Source: Martinezella lusitana
Lineage (GTDB): Bacteria; Pseudomonadota; Alphaproteobacteria; Rhizobiales; Rhizobiaceae
NCBI RefSeq assembly: GCF_900094565.1
Contig: NZ_FMAF01000007.1
Location: 213,767 to 277,766, forward strand
Reading direction: 5' to 3'
DNA: 64,000 bases
The notes below the pieces were generated by a model, which made no database searches, was not told the DNA's origin, and saw only the letters and a program-made list of their open reading frames with translations. This document shows, one piece after another, positions 35,738 to 43,917 of this stretch (position 1 is the first letter of the stretch; each line of letters starts with the position of its first letter). Position numbers and translations under genes: made by a program.

Positions 35738-37831
35738 TTACGCAAGCATACGGATGTGGGGCTCGCGATTCCAATAACGCTTGCCGGCTGCACCGACAAA
35801 AGCGGAGAGACCGACCACACCTGCGTCAGGTTGAATGCCGGCTTTGTCGAGCAGAGGCTTGGCCGGTTCATCATAACCGATGGCCTTCAGATGGCCGAAG
35901 GCATCCATCACCCATTGCACGGCAGCCCCTTCCTTGACGAGCATTGCCGCGCCCTCCTTCGACAGGATGACCGCCACGGCGTCGAAGAGTTGTGACGGCG
36001 AACCGAGGAGTTGCCCGTCGGCCTGGATCGTATTGCCATCTGAAAGTTTCGTTCCCCCCACCTTCGGCGCGACGATGAAGGGTGTGGCGCCGGCGGCGGT
36101 CAGAGAGTCGATAAGATCAGAGATTGCCTTGGCGTCGCTGCCCGCGGCGATCATGATGCCGATCTGCCGACCTTCGATCGTGTCCAGCATGTTGCGATGT
36201 ATGGACAGGGACGGCGAAGGATCGAGATCGATCGGTTTGCGAGCGGGCGGATTCTTGTTGGGCAGGACGATGCCGAGACCGGCGGCGACGCGGTTTGCCA
36301 GATCGGCGTCGACATTCATGAGGTTGCCCACCATGCGTGGCGGCACCTGCTCGAGCTGCACCTTCGATAGCTCGAACACGAAGGCGGAGGCGATGTGAGC
36401 CTGTTCCGACGGCGTTTGCGATTTCCAGAACAGGCGTGCCTGACTGTAGTGATCGGCAAAGAGTTCGCCGCGTGCCCGCAACTTGTCACCTTGCTCTTCT
36501 TCCCCGGCCTGGTGGGCGAAGGTTCGAAAGCCGGTGACCGGACATTCACGCGGCCCGCCAGGCTCGCCGCTTGCGGCAAGGCTGTTGGGTTCGTAATTGG
36601 CGCGGCCCTTGGGTACGTTCATCTGCATCTGGCCGTCGCGCTGGAAGTTCATCACCGGACATTTCGGCGCGTTGATCGGCAATTGATGGAAATTCGCGGT
36701 GCCGAGCCGTGATTTCTGTGTGTCGAGATAGCTGAACAGACGCCCCTGCAGCAGCGGATCGTTGGTGAAATCGACCCCCGGCACGATATTGGCTGGACAG
36801 AAGGCGACCTGCTCGGTCTCGGCAAAGAAATTGTCCGGATTGCGATCAAGCACCATCCGTCCGACGATCTTGAGTGGCAGGATCTCCTCAGGAATCAGCT
36901 TGGTGGAATCGAGGACATCATAGGGAAGGCTTTCGGCGAATTTGTCGTCGAAGAGCTGCAGGCCGAGCTCCCATTCCGGAAAATGGCCGGCGGCGATCGT
37001 CTCGAACAGATCGCGGCGATGATAGTCGTTATCGGCTGCCTGTAGTTTCAACGCTTCGTCCCACACCAGCGACTGCATGCCGAGTTTCGGCCGCCAATGG
37101 AATTTCACGAAGGTTGATTTACCGGCCTCGTTGACGAGGCGGAAAGTGTGGATGCCGAAGCCCTGCATCATGCGGAGCGAGCGAGGAATGGCGCGATCCG
37201 ACATCGCCCACATCAGCATATGGGTCGCTTCCGGCATCAGGGATGCCCAATCCCAGAAGGTATCGTGGGCACTGCCGGCTTGCGGATAGGCCCTGTCCGC
37301 CTCCATTTTGACGGCATGGACGAGATCCGGAAACTTGATCGCATCCTGGATGAAGAAGACGGGGATGTTGTTGCCGACGAGATCCCAGTTGCCTTGCTTG
37401 GTGTAGAATTTCACCGCGAAGCCGCGCACATCGCGCGGCGTATCGACGGAACCTGCGCCGCCGGCAACGGTGGAGAAGCGGACGAAGACCGGGGTCTTTT
37501 CGCCCTTGCGCTGGAACAGATCGGCCTTGGTGATGTCAGGCAGCGGCTCATAGAGTTCGAAAAACCCATGCGCGCCCGAACCGCGGGCATGCACGATCCG
37601 TTCGGCGATGCGTTCGTGATCGAAATGAAAGATCTTTTCGCGCAGCACGAAATCTTCAAGAAGGGTCGGCCCGCGCACGCCCGGTTTCAAGCTGTTCTGG
37701 TTGTCGGAGACAGGGATGCCCTGGTCTGTCGTCAAATGATCGACGCCCCCATGCGGCCCCTTGGCAGGCACCTGCTGATGCGTCTCGCCGCCTTCGCCGC
37801 GCGAGGTCTCGAAATTCGTGTCCGTTGCCAT
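35738..37831 (-). CDS. katE: Large-subunit monofunctional catalase (HPII type)
   Basis: A 697-residue clade II catalase that dismutates H2O2. The N-terminal core has [18 protein letters not shown] (catalytic His) and [22 protein letters not shown]. The heme-ligand Tyr lies in the [15 protein letters not shown] region. The C-terminal flavodoxin-like domain (about residues 545-697) starts [25 protein letters not shown] lies 7 bp before the ATG at 37831; the earlier Met at 37855 lacks one. The promoter 35 bp upstream is a perfect general stress match, agreeing with known RpoE2 control of such catalases. Confidence 0.95.
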   Translation of the reverse strand: MATDTNFETSRGEGGETHQQVPAKGPHGGVDHLTTDQGIPVSDNQNSLKPGVRGPTLLEDFVLREKIFHFDHERIAERIVHARGSGAHGFFELYEPLPDITKADLFQRKGEKTPVFVRFSTVAGGAGSVDTPRDVRGFAVKFYTKQGNWDLVGNNIPVFFIQDAIKFPDLVHAVKMEADRAYPQAGSAHDTFWDWASLMPEATHMLMWAMSDRAIPRSLRMMQGFGIHTFRLVNEAGKSTFVKFHWRPKLGMQSLVWDEALKLQAADNDYHRRDLFETIAAGHFPEWELGLQLFDDKFAESLPYDVLDSTKLIPEEILPLKIVGRMVLDRNPDNFFAETEQVAFCPANIVPGVDFTNDPLLQGRLFSYLDTQKSRLGTANFHQLPINAPKCPVMNFQRDGQMQMNVPKGRANYEPNSLAASGEPGGPRECPVTGFRTFAHQAGEEEQGDKLRARGELFADHYSQARLFWKSQTPSEQAHIASAFVFELSKVQLEQVPPRMVGNLMNVDADLANRVAAGLGIVLPNKNPPARKPIDLDPSPSLSIHRNMLDTIEGRQIGIMIAAGSDAKAISDLIDSLTAAGATPFIVAPKVGGTKLSDGNTIQADGQLLGSPSQLFDAVAVILSKEGAAMLVKEGAAVQWVMDAFGHLKAIGYDEPAKPLLDKAGIQPDAGVVGLSAFVGAAGKRYWNREPHIRMLA

Positions 37832-37866
37832 TGGGGGTCCTCCTTCGGATGTCATTCTGCGGACCT

Positions 37867-37891
37867 AACGCCCGCTATTCCCGGTTGTTCC
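37867..37891 (-). promoter_or_regulatory. EcfG/RpoE2-type general stress promoter of katE
   Basis: Minus strand: GGAAC, 16 bp, CGTT, 35 bp before the katE ATG. It would drive katE, topoisomerase IB and the coupled small gene. Confidence 0.8.
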
Positions 37892-38240
37892 GAGCGACGT
37901 GCGTTCGTCGCTCATGGGCCGTTCAGGGGGCAATGAGCCCAATGCCAAGATCGTGTTGGTGGCGACGGTAAAGGTGGGCAGGTGCTTCGACGATTGTCGC
38001 CTCCAATGTCGGATGCACGATGCCGTCAGGGAAATGGCCGCCGAGCACAGGGGGCAAACAAGCGTAAAACCAGGAATGGTTTTCCGATCATGGATTTCGC
38101 GCGACGCGCTATACCCCGACCCTCAGCGGCCTCATTTCCTTGTGGGCGATGTGGTGATTGCCTTTAGAAGACGCTGATCGAAGCCGGGCAATGCCGATGA
38201 GAAATTCAGTTCCTCGGCATTTTCCGAAATCGCAAAGCCC

Positions 38241-38260
38241 GCCCGGCTTTTCAGCCGGGC
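38241..38260 (-). terminator. Terminator-like hairpin after DUF1328 gene
   Basis: A 7-bp GC stem (GCCCGGC / GCCGGGC) with a 6-base loop, followed on the minus strand by GGGCTTTGCG. It lies 23 bp beyond the stop of the minus-strand gene. Confidence 0.6.
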
Positions 38261-38283
38261 TGCGTCACAGGCGTTGTCCATTC

Positions 38284-38448
38284 CTACGGCCGCCGCACGA
38301 CTCGCATAACCAGCGAGATGACCAGCAGAACCAAGAAGATGAAGAACAGTACTTGTGCGATCGAAGCAGAAGCGCCCGCGATTCCCCCGAATCCGAGAAC
38401 CCCCGCAATCAGCGCCACAACAAAAAACACCAGAGCATAATAAAGCAT
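38284..38448 (-). CDS. DUF1328-family small membrane protein (YtjA-like)
   Basis: A 54-residue protein with two membrane helices: [19 protein letters not shown] and [19 protein letters not shown]. It matches DUF1328/YtjA, a widespread stress-induced inner-membrane family of unknown role. AAAGGAG lies upstream of the ATG at 38448. The open frame further upstream to 38592 is rejected. The stress-type promoter ends 30 bp before the start. Confidence 0.92.
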   Translation of the reverse strand: MLYYALVFFVVALIAGVLGFGGIAGASASIAQVLFFIFLVLLVISLVMRVVRRP

Positions 38449-38478
38449 GGTGATCTCCTTTTCGGTGTATGAGGAGAC

Positions 38479-38503
38479 AACGGAACTCATCAAAATTGGT
38501 TCC
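38479..38503 (-). promoter_or_regulatory. EcfG/RpoE2-type general stress promoter
   Basis: Minus strand: GGAAC, 16 bp, CGTT, 30 bp before the DUF1328 gene start. Confidence 0.8.
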
Positions 38504-38622
38504 AAAACATCCATAATCTTATTGCCTTTGATCTTTCGCGCTTGGCTGCGGGCATTGATCTGCTCAAGCGAGGCAACAATGGAGGTCGGCAATGAAGGCG
38601 TCCCACGGCATCTGCTTGTACA

Positions 38623-39147
38623 TCAGCCGAACCCAACGGCGCGTTGAAATAATCTATCGTCCTCATCGGGTTCGGGTGGTTCGGCTGCCTGAAGATAGAA
38701 TTTCGCAGGAACTGTCAGAACAAACCAAAGACTTGCCCCCAGTAAGAAAAACATCCCCGTCGGGTCGGCTGTTCCTGCGAAAAACGGGAGGCTTGCGGAC
38801 ACGAACAGGACGGTCATTCTCACGGACCATTCTGCCTCCCGTTTTGTGAAGGCGCGCGTCCTGTGGAGTGCATATTCTCGTCGGCTGTAGATATTGGCTA
38901 CTCTGAACGAGGAAACCAATTTCCAAACCGAAGGGAGCGCGAGCATGGCGAGAGCTGAAGCGCAGAGGACAAGCCCAGAGTCGTGAAGAAAATGTGCGGC
39001 GGCGATCAAGAGAAGCGAGAGCACAGCGAGATGCCATGTCGGCTCAAGCCGCTCGGGATGTTGTCCGAAACGAATATGCCAGGCTCGCAAGCCGCTAGCT
39101 GCGCCGTCTAGCAACGGTCGATCGATGTAGCTGTTAATCCATTCCAT
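38623..39147 (-). CDS. Multi-pass membrane protein, hypothetical
   Basis: A 174-residue protein with an amphipathic N-terminus (EWINSYIDRPLLDGAASGLR) and four hydrophobic segments at about residues 38-55, 57-75, 108-125 and 130-148, with a Pro/Glu/Asp-rich tail. No family is recognised. It lies between two stress-promoter genes, but no such promoter was found for it. Confidence 0.65.
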   Translation of the reverse strand: MEWINSYIDRPLLDGAASGLRAWHIRFGQHPERLEPTWHLAVLSLLLIAAAHFLHDSGLVLCASALAMLALPSVWKLVSSFRVANIYSRREYALHRTRAFTKREAEWSVRMTVLFVSASLPFFAGTADPTGMFFLLGASLWFVLTVPAKFYLQAAEPPEPDEDDRLFQRAVGFG

Positions 39148-39373
39148 CCGCGGGTCCTCATAATCAGACCTGAACGGAACATCATTTTATTGGGTCATCA
39201 TCGTGGCAACGCCACTGCCAAGTGTCGATCCGACATCACAACGGTTGGCGCGCGTCGAGTTATGTTCAGGGCAGAGTGGAAAGGTGTGGTTTCGATTTTG
39301 ACTTAACCGCCAACTCCTCCGCGGGCGCATTCCAAGGGTTCGGATGGGAACCATACAGCTGCCCACCTTTATC

Positions 39374-39535
39374 TCATTGGGATTGGTCGAGTGCATGCGG
39401 AGACGCTGTTCCGGGTCGCTCTCCAGAGCGATCTCGTGAGATGATCACACCAGCAACTATGATGAATGCGAGAATTGCTGCCGTCACAATGGAGACCATC
39501 AATGACCGGTATTTTCTTGGCTCGGAATATGGCAT
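39374..39535 (-). CDS. 53-residue single-pass membrane protein
   Basis: ATG at 39535, TGA at 39376-39374. The product has a polar N-terminus (PYSEPRKYRSLM), a membrane helix (VSIVTAAILAFIIVAGVII) and a short charged tail. AAGGA lies 8 bp before the ATG. The stress-type promoter 41 bp upstream supports it as a real gene. It resembles the small membrane protein at 20939 in layout. Function is unknown. Confidence 0.7.
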   Translation of the reverse strand: MPYSEPRKYRSLMVSIVTAAILAFIIVAGVIISRDRSGERPGTASPHALDQSQ

Positions 39536-39576
39536 CGCCGTATCCTTCTATTGCCGAGGACAGGAGTGCATTCCTC

Positions 39577-39601
39577 AACACCCTGGGGTCTTAAATGTTC
39601 C
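39577..39601 (-). promoter_or_regulatory. EcfG/RpoE2-type general stress promoter
   Basis: Minus strand: GGAAC, 17 bp, GTT, 41 bp before the 53-residue membrane protein gene. Confidence 0.65.
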
Positions 39602-39662
39602 GAGTGGCCACAGCGAGCCTCCCGTGCGCGACAAACATCCTCCGCCTCGTTGCAGCCGTCAG

Positions 39663-39689
39663 GGAACTAAGCATGCCGAAGTCCGTTCC
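39663..39689. promoter_or_regulatory. Symmetric stress promoter between Ku and small membrane gene
   Basis: Plus strand: GGAAC (39663), 16 bp, CGTT, 25 bp before the Ku ATG. Because the site ends in GTTCC, the minus strand also reads GGAAC, 17 bp, GTT, pointing to the gene at 39535. One site could thus serve both directions. Confidence 0.7.
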
Positions 39690-39712
39690 ACTTTCGCGAC
39701 GGAGGAAAATCC

Positions 39713-40519
39713 ATGGCGCCACGCTCGTTCTGGAAGGGCTATTTGAAACTATCACTCGTGACCTGTCCAGTCGCGATGGCACCGGCGACGACCGAAAGCG
39801 AGAAGGTGCGATTCCATACCCTCAATAGGAAGACCGGGAACCGCATCGTTAGCCGCTATGTCGATTCCGTGACCGGCAAGGCCGTGGACGAGGATGACGA
39901 GGTCAAGGGATACGAGCGTGGCGAGAACGAATTTGTCATCCTTGAAGATGAGGAGCTCGACGCGGTGGCGCTGGAAAGCACCCGCACGATCGACATTGAG
40001 ATGTTCGTGCCGCGCGACAGCATCGAGTGGATCTGGTTCGATACGCCGCATTATCTGACGCCGGATGATCCCGTCGGTGAAGAAGCTTATTGCGTCATCC
40101 GTGACGCCATGGTCGCCACTGGCATGGTCGGCATCTCGCGACTGGTCATGTACCGCCGCGAGCGTGCCGTCATGCTCGAGCCGCGCGGACGGGGGATCGT
40201 TCTGTGGACGTTACGGTTTGGCGATGAAGTGCGCGATGAGCAGGATTACTTCGGTGATATCGAGAGGCAATCGGCGGAACCCACGCTGATGACGCTTATG
40301 GAGAAGCTGATAGACAAGCAGAAGAAGCCGTGGAACCCGAGCATGGTGACCGATCCGATCCAGCAAAAGCTGCTCGATATCATCGCTTCCAAGAAAAAGG
40401 GCCGGAAGCGTCCCGCCAAGGTAAAGGTGGAAGAAGAGGCTGCGCCCAGCAACGTCATCAATATCATGGACGCGCTCAGGAAGAGTATTTCGCAGGAAAC
40501 GAGAACCAAAAAGCGATAG
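39713..40519 (+). CDS. ku: Ku DNA end-binding protein
   Basis: A 268-residue bacterial Ku homologue: APRSFWKGYLKLSLVTCPV at the N-terminus, FHTLNRKTGNRIVSRYVDS, then the core with YRRERAVMLEPRGRGIVLWTL, and a Lys-rich C-terminal tail. Ku forms a ring on broken DNA ends and recruits LigD for non-homologous end joining. GGAGG lies before the ATG, and the stress-type promoter just upstream links it to the general stress response, as for S. meliloti Ku genes. A second Ku lies convergently at 41137. Confidence 0.95.
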   Translation: MAPRSFWKGYLKLSLVTCPVAMAPATTESEKVRFHTLNRKTGNRIVSRYVDSVTGKAVDEDDEVKGYERGENEFVILEDEELDAVALESTRTIDIEMFVPRDSIEWIWFDTPHYLTPDDPVGEEAYCVIRDAMVATGMVGISRLVMYRRERAVMLEPRGRGIVLWTLRFGDEVRDEQDYFGDIERQSAEPTLMTLMEKLIDKQKKPWNPSMVTDPIQQKLLDIIASKKKGRKRPAKVKVEEEAAPSNVINIMDALRKSISQETRTKKR

Positions 40520-40540
40520 CGGCGCGGTCGTTCGAGTGTT

Positions 40541-41134
40541 TTAGGCCGCAGGCTTTCTCTTCCGCGGTGACCGGCACAGCGGTTCGGCCGCCGCCTTGAA
40601 GTCCGCCCACGGGTCCGAGCGCAAAGCCGCCAGCCGTGTCGGCACATTCAGCACCGTAAAATCGTTCGGCCCTATGGGAGGCGTTAGTTCCTCCCATGAT
40701 AGTAGAATGGAAACCGTCGCTCCTGGGCGGGCTCGGGTCGAGTAGGGGGCAACGGCCGTCATGCCCCGTTGATTGCGCAGGGCCGTCCCGACCGGTAGGT
40801 CTTTGAATGCGGCGACGATATCCCAAACGAGGACGGTTCCGCCGCCATATTCGCCTTTCGGGATTGTGCCTTCGAAACCTCCGTATTCCAGCGGGTGGTC
40901 CTCCGTGTGGACGGCTAGCCGTTTGTTGCCGGCAACCAGGCTGGGGCCTTTGGCGACCGCCCAACTTTTAAGAACGTCGTCCATCTCCAGGCGAAAATCA
41001 TAATGCAGCCGGCGGGCGGCATGTTTTTGAATGACGAAGCTATTGTCCGAACCCTTGCGTTTTCTCGCAGCCATGCCTTTCGGCTCGATTGTTTTCGAGA
41101 AGTCGCGTTTGCTGTTATAGGTTTCGAGCGGCAT
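40541..41134 (-). CDS. LigD remnant: phosphoesterase domain joined to polymerase C-terminus
   Basis: A 197-residue protein. Residues about 30-112 are the LigD 3'-phosphoesterase domain: FVIQKHAARRLHYDFRLE, then HPLEYGGFEGTIPKGEYGGG and VWD. From about residue 118 the sequence jumps to the very end of the LigD polymerase domain (APYSTRARPGATVSILLSWEEL, FTVLNVPTRLA, DPWADF). The ATP-dependent ligase domain (KxDG motif) and most of the polymerase are absent. So this looks like an internal deletion fusion that kept frame. The phosphoesterase part may still work. Its ATG lies 2 bp after the Ku stop, so it is cotranscribed with Ku. Confidence 0.85.
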   Translation of the reverse strand: MPLETYNSKRDFSKTIEPKGMAARKRKGSDNSFVIQKHAARRLHYDFRLEMDDVLKSWAVAKGPSLVAGNKRLAVHTEDHPLEYGGFEGTIPKGEYGGGTVLVWDIVAAFKDLPVGTALRNQRGMTAVAPYSTRARPGATVSILLSWEELTPPIGPNDFTVLNVPTRLAALRSDPWADFKAAAEPLCRSPRKRKPAA

Positions 41135-41136
41135 GG

Positions 41137-42024
41137 TCAGCCCGCCTTGCGCCGTGGTGGCGAGGATGTACAGGTGCGCGATTTCGTCGTTCGGCGCCGC
41201 GCTGAGCCGGTTTTGTCCGCCGCCTGCTTCGGCCCTGCTTTATCGCCATCCATGCCGGCGCTCTGGCGCAGTGCTTCCATAAGGTCGGTGACCTTCGCGA
41301 TCTTCGGGGGCTTGCGTTTCGCAATGGCCTTACCTTCGACTTTCGCCTTCACCAATTCGATGAGCGCTGCTTCGTAGCGATCATCGAATTCGCCGGGCAC
41401 GAACGTGCCGTGCTTGGTATTGATTATGTGTTCGGCAAGGTCGAGCATCTCGCCTTTGATCTTCATCTCGGGCACGTCCTCAAAGGCCTCTTCGGCGGCG
41501 CGGACCTCATAATCGAAATTCAGTGTCGTCGCGATCAGTCCCTTGCCATGGGCGCGGATCAGCATGGTGCGCATACGACGAAACAGGACGACCGCCTGCG
41601 CAATGGCCACGACCTGTCTCTTGCGCATGCCTTCGCGGATCAGCGCAAAAGCTTCCTCGCTGGCGCGGGTGGCGGGGGCAAGATAGTAGGAGCGGTCGAA
41701 ATAGACGTCGTCAATATCAGAGCAGGCGAGAAAGGCCTTAACGCGCAGGACCTTGTCGCTCTCCGGCACTGCGGCGGTGATCTCTTCGGGCTCCAGCGTG
41801 ATATAGTCATCCTTGTTGATCTCATAGCCCTTGATCTGGTCCTCGCGCGGCACGGGCTTGCCGGTTTCGCTATCGATGAATTCGCGCTTTACGCGATTGC
41901 CCGTTGTGCGATTGAGTGTGTGGAAGGAAATCCGATCGGACGTGGAGGTCGCAGTGTAGAGTGCCACCGGGCAACTTACCTCGCCGAATTTGAGAAATCC
42001 CTTCCATTGCGCGCGCGGGGCCAT
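41137..42024 (-). CDS. ku: Ku DNA end-binding protein (second paralogue)
   Basis: A 295-residue Ku: APRAQWKGFLKFGEVSCPVA, FHTLNRTTGNRVKREFIDS, and the core with FRRMRTMLIRAHGKGLIATTL. The C-terminal tail (KPPKIAKVTDLMEALRQSAG, then basic residues) is the LigD/DNA-contact extension. The last 20 residues (RRRTTKSRTCTSSPP) look irregular and may reflect a shifted frame next to the damaged LigD gene. GGAG lies 8 bp before the ATG, and a perfect stress promoter lies 30 bp upstream. Confidence 0.95.
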   Translation of the reverse strand: MAPRAQWKGFLKFGEVSCPVALYTATSTSDRISFHTLNRTTGNRVKREFIDSETGKPVPREDQIKGYEINKDDYITLEPEEITAAVPESDKVLRVKAFLACSDIDDVYFDRSYYLAPATRASEEAFALIREGMRKRQVVAIAQAVVLFRRMRTMLIRAHGKGLIATTLNFDYEVRAAEEAFEDVPEMKIKGEMLDLAEHIINTKHGTFVPGEFDDRYEAALIELVKAKVEGKAIAKRKPPKIAKVTDLMEALRQSAGMDGDKAGPKQAADKTGSARRRTTKSRTCTSSPPRRKAG

Positions 42025-42054
42025 GCTTCATGCTCCATTTCCACGTTAGGGTTC

Positions 42055-42079
42055 AACGGCATTGGATCGGCATTGTTCC
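42055..42079 (-). promoter_or_regulatory. EcfG/RpoE2-type general stress promoter of the Ku-LigD unit
   Basis: Minus strand: GGAAC, 16 bp, CGTT, 30 bp before the second Ku gene. Confidence 0.8.
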
Positions 42080-42111
42080 GTGCTGTCGGATGTCGTCCCC
42101 GGATTGCGAGA

Positions 42112-42339
42112 TCACCTCTCGAATTCATCGTCTTCGCCAGCGCAGAGTAGTTCCACCAGTTCGGCCACCTTGCCACTCGGCAAGGTCCTGCCCTCGCTGA
42201 TCAGAGCCTCGTCGCTGTTGACCCAGGCCCAGGCCTCCGCGAGCTCTTTGGGCGTTGCGCTTATCGCCGCGATATCAGCCATCAGGGTTTCATCGACCGG
42301 GCCAAGAACCGAGACGACGTCTTTTGCCGTTATGGTCAT
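42112..42339 (-). CDS. Small acidic hypothetical protein
   Basis: A 75-residue soluble helical protein (TITAKDVVSVLGPVDETLMA, then ATPKELAEAWAWVNSDEAL) with an acidic tail. GGGAG lies 7 bp before the ATG. The sequence ATPKEL-EA-AW-NSDEAL is reminiscent of small rhizobial proteins of unknown function. It is served by the minus-strand reading of the symmetric promoter at 42401-42427. Confidence 0.7.
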   Translation of the reverse strand: MTITAKDVVSVLGPVDETLMADIAAISATPKELAEAWAWVNSDEALISEGRTLPSGKVAELVELLCAGEDDEFER

Positions 42340-42400
42340 GTCTTTTCTCCCGAAAATACGGGGAGGCGGGCCATTGGAGTGCCTCCCTCTTCCAGTGGGC

Positions 42401-42427
42401 GGAACGAAATCTCTCCGGCTTTGTTCC
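42401..42427. promoter_or_regulatory. Symmetric bidirectional general stress promoter
   Basis: Plus strand: GGAAC, 17 bp, GTT, 44 bp before the MgtC gene. Minus strand: GGAAC, 16 bp, CGTT, 63 bp before the small acidic gene. The two promoters overlap completely because the site begins with GGAACG and ends with GTTCC. Confidence 0.75.
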
Positions 42428-42469
42428 AGAATTTAAGATCTGCCGTGAAACGAGTGGGCGGAGGCCGCT

Positions 42470-43192
42470 ATGCCAACGATGATCGAGTTCATGCCCCTAA
42501 ACCCTTCATGGGTTGATATCATCGGGCGTCTGCTGCTGGTCATTGCCACCGGCGCGCTGATTGGCGTCAACCGCGAGGTCGGCGGACATGCCGCCGGGTT
42601 CCGGACGACGATCCTCGTCGGGTTGGCGGCGTGCCTGGCCATGATCCAGGCCAACCTGCTGCTTTCCACGATCGGCAAGACATCGCAATCGTTCGTCTCC
42701 ATGGACGTCCTGCGCTTTCCGCTTGGCGTGCTGACGGGCGTCGGCTTCATTGGCGGCGGCGCCATTCTCAAACGCGGCGATCTCGTCACGGGCGTCACGA
42801 CCGCGGCTACGCTGTGGATCATGACGGCGATCGGCCTTTGCATCGGGGGCGGACAATTGGTGGTCGGATCAATTGGCGCCATCGCGGCCTTTATCGTGCT
42901 GTCGCCGTTCAAATGGTTCGATGAATTGATACCGCATCAGCACAAGGCGCGCATGGAGATCGAACTCGCAGACGTCGCCGAGATCGCAAAGATCCAGGCA
43001 ATATTCGAGCCGCTCGGCTACACTTTCCTCTTCATCGCTAAAAGGGAAGGTAAGGCCGATGCCACCGTCCATGTAACCTATCAGGTGCGCTGGAAACACT
43101 CTGGCGTCGGCGGCGCCGCGCTGGAGCTGCTTACCGCCGTTGAGGAGCGCTACAAGGTCCTCTCCTTCGAGATGGTGACGACGACCGCGTGA
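42470..43192 (+). CDS. MgtC/SapB-family membrane protein
   Basis: A 240-residue protein. The N-terminal membrane domain (about residues 15-150) has the MgtC signature: GALIGVNREVGGHAAGFRT, LGVLTGVGFIGGGAI and VTTAATLWIMTAIGLCIGGG. A soluble ACT-like C-terminal domain follows (about 160-240). MgtC proteins help survival in low Mg2+, in acid and inside host cells, partly by limiting the F-ATPase. GGAGG precedes the ATG. Stress-promoter control here fits a survival role. Confidence 0.92.
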   Translation: MPTMIEFMPLNPSWVDIIGRLLLVIATGALIGVNREVGGHAAGFRTTILVGLAACLAMIQANLLLSTIGKTSQSFVSMDVLRFPLGVLTGVGFIGGGAILKRGDLVTGVTTAATLWIMTAIGLCIGGGQLVVGSIGAIAAFIVLSPFKWFDELIPHQHKARMEIELADVAEIAKIQAIFEPLGYTFLFIAKREGKADATVHVTYQVRWKHSGVGGAALELLTAVEERYKVLSFEMVTTTA

Positions 43193-43210
43193 TTGGCCGA
43201 TGCCCGTTGC

Positions 43211-43235
43211 GGAACATTCTTCATCGGCGTTGGTT
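43211..43235 (+). promoter_or_regulatory. EcfG/RpoE2-type general stress promoter
   Basis: Plus strand: GGAAC, 17 bp, GTT, 27 bp before the gene at 43263. It would drive a three-gene unit (43263, 43645, 43918). Confidence 0.65.
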
Positions 43236-43262
43236 TGCCTCTCGGAGCGAAAGGAGAATACT

Positions 43263-43610
43263 ATGGTCAGATTCAAGAACGCCGGGACTAAAGACACATC
43301 CTCGCCTTCCAGCGATGTTCGCACCCAACAGGCGCTTGATCAGGCTGCCGGCGGCTCCGGAGACATCGAGTCGATCGCACCGGAGCCAATTCCGGGCTAC
43401 CCGGAACCTGGCACCGACGATGCCCGCTCGGCGGATACGTTGGTTGGCGACAGGCAGCGTAGCCAAGCGCTGGACAAGGCCCGGGGCCGGATTGCGGAGG
43501 CCGTGTTAGCCTCGCAGCCGCGTAAACGCTATGCGACGCGAGGTGCAGCGTTCTTTGCGATCGGCGGCCTCGTCGGATTCCTGCTGCACAGCGTTATCGC
43601 AAGCCGATAA
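43263..43610 (+). CDS. Small tail-anchored membrane protein
   Basis: A 115-residue protein with a polar, Pro/Ser/Asp-rich N-terminus (about residues 1-90) and a single C-terminal membrane helix (GAAFFAIGGLVGFLLHSVIAS). It looks tail-anchored with the bulk in the cytoplasm. AAAGGAG precedes the ATG. No family recognised. First gene of a stress-promoter unit with the BON gene. Confidence 0.75.
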   Translation: MVRFKNAGTKDTSSPSSDVRTQQALDQAAGGSGDIESIAPEPIPGYPEPGTDDARSADTLVGDRQRSQALDKARGRIAEAVLASQPRKRYATRGAAFFAIGGLVGFLLHSVIASR

Positions 43611-43644
43611 GCCGATGATGAAGGCTGCAAGCGAGGAGGGCGTC

Positions 43645-43902
43645 ATGCAAGACCCGCACGAGGAACACGGCATTTCGCAGCGGCGACCGGATGCCGAGAT
43701 ACGTCAGGAAATCCATAAGAGATTGAACGAGGACCCGTTGCTGGATGCCGGCGGTATCTTCGTTTCCGTCAGCCGAGGCCATGTCCTCATCGAGGGATCG
43801 GTCGAAAACACAGAGTCCAAAGGTCGGGCCGAAACTCATTCCCGACAGGTGAACAGTATCACTGGCCTCGATAGCAATCTCTGTATCCGTAAGGCGCAAT
43901 AG
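43645..43902 (+). CDS. BON-domain small protein
   Basis: An 85-residue protein. A BON domain covers about residues 15-80: EIRQEIHKRLNEDPLLDAGG, VSVSRGHVLIEGSVENTESK, ending TGLDSNLCIRKAQ. It lacks a signal peptide, unlike OsmY, so it is probably cytoplasmic. BON domains bind phospholipids or partner proteins and are typical of osmotic stress genes. I chose the ATG at 43645 because GAGGAGG lies 6 bp upstream; earlier Mets at 43615 and 43618 lack one. Confidence 0.85.
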   Translation: MQDPHEEHGISQRRPDAEIRQEIHKRLNEDPLLDAGGIFVSVSRGHVLIEGSVENTESKGRAETHSRQVNSITGLDSNLCIRKAQ

Positions 43903-43917
43903 GATGCGGAGGCCAAC

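Larger units (their letters stand above)
37832..38283. other. Spacer between katE and DUF1328 gene
   Basis: Contains the katE stress promoter (37867-37891) and the hairpin at 38241-38260. A plus-strand frame ending at 38177 (with DPQRPHFLVGDVVIAFRRR at its end) is mildly protein-like but has no good start, so it is not called. Confidence 0.45.

Noticed and set aside
37899..38177. Plus-strand frame between katE and DUF1328
   Set aside because: Its C-terminal half looks mildly protein-like but there is no credible start and it overlaps no known family.
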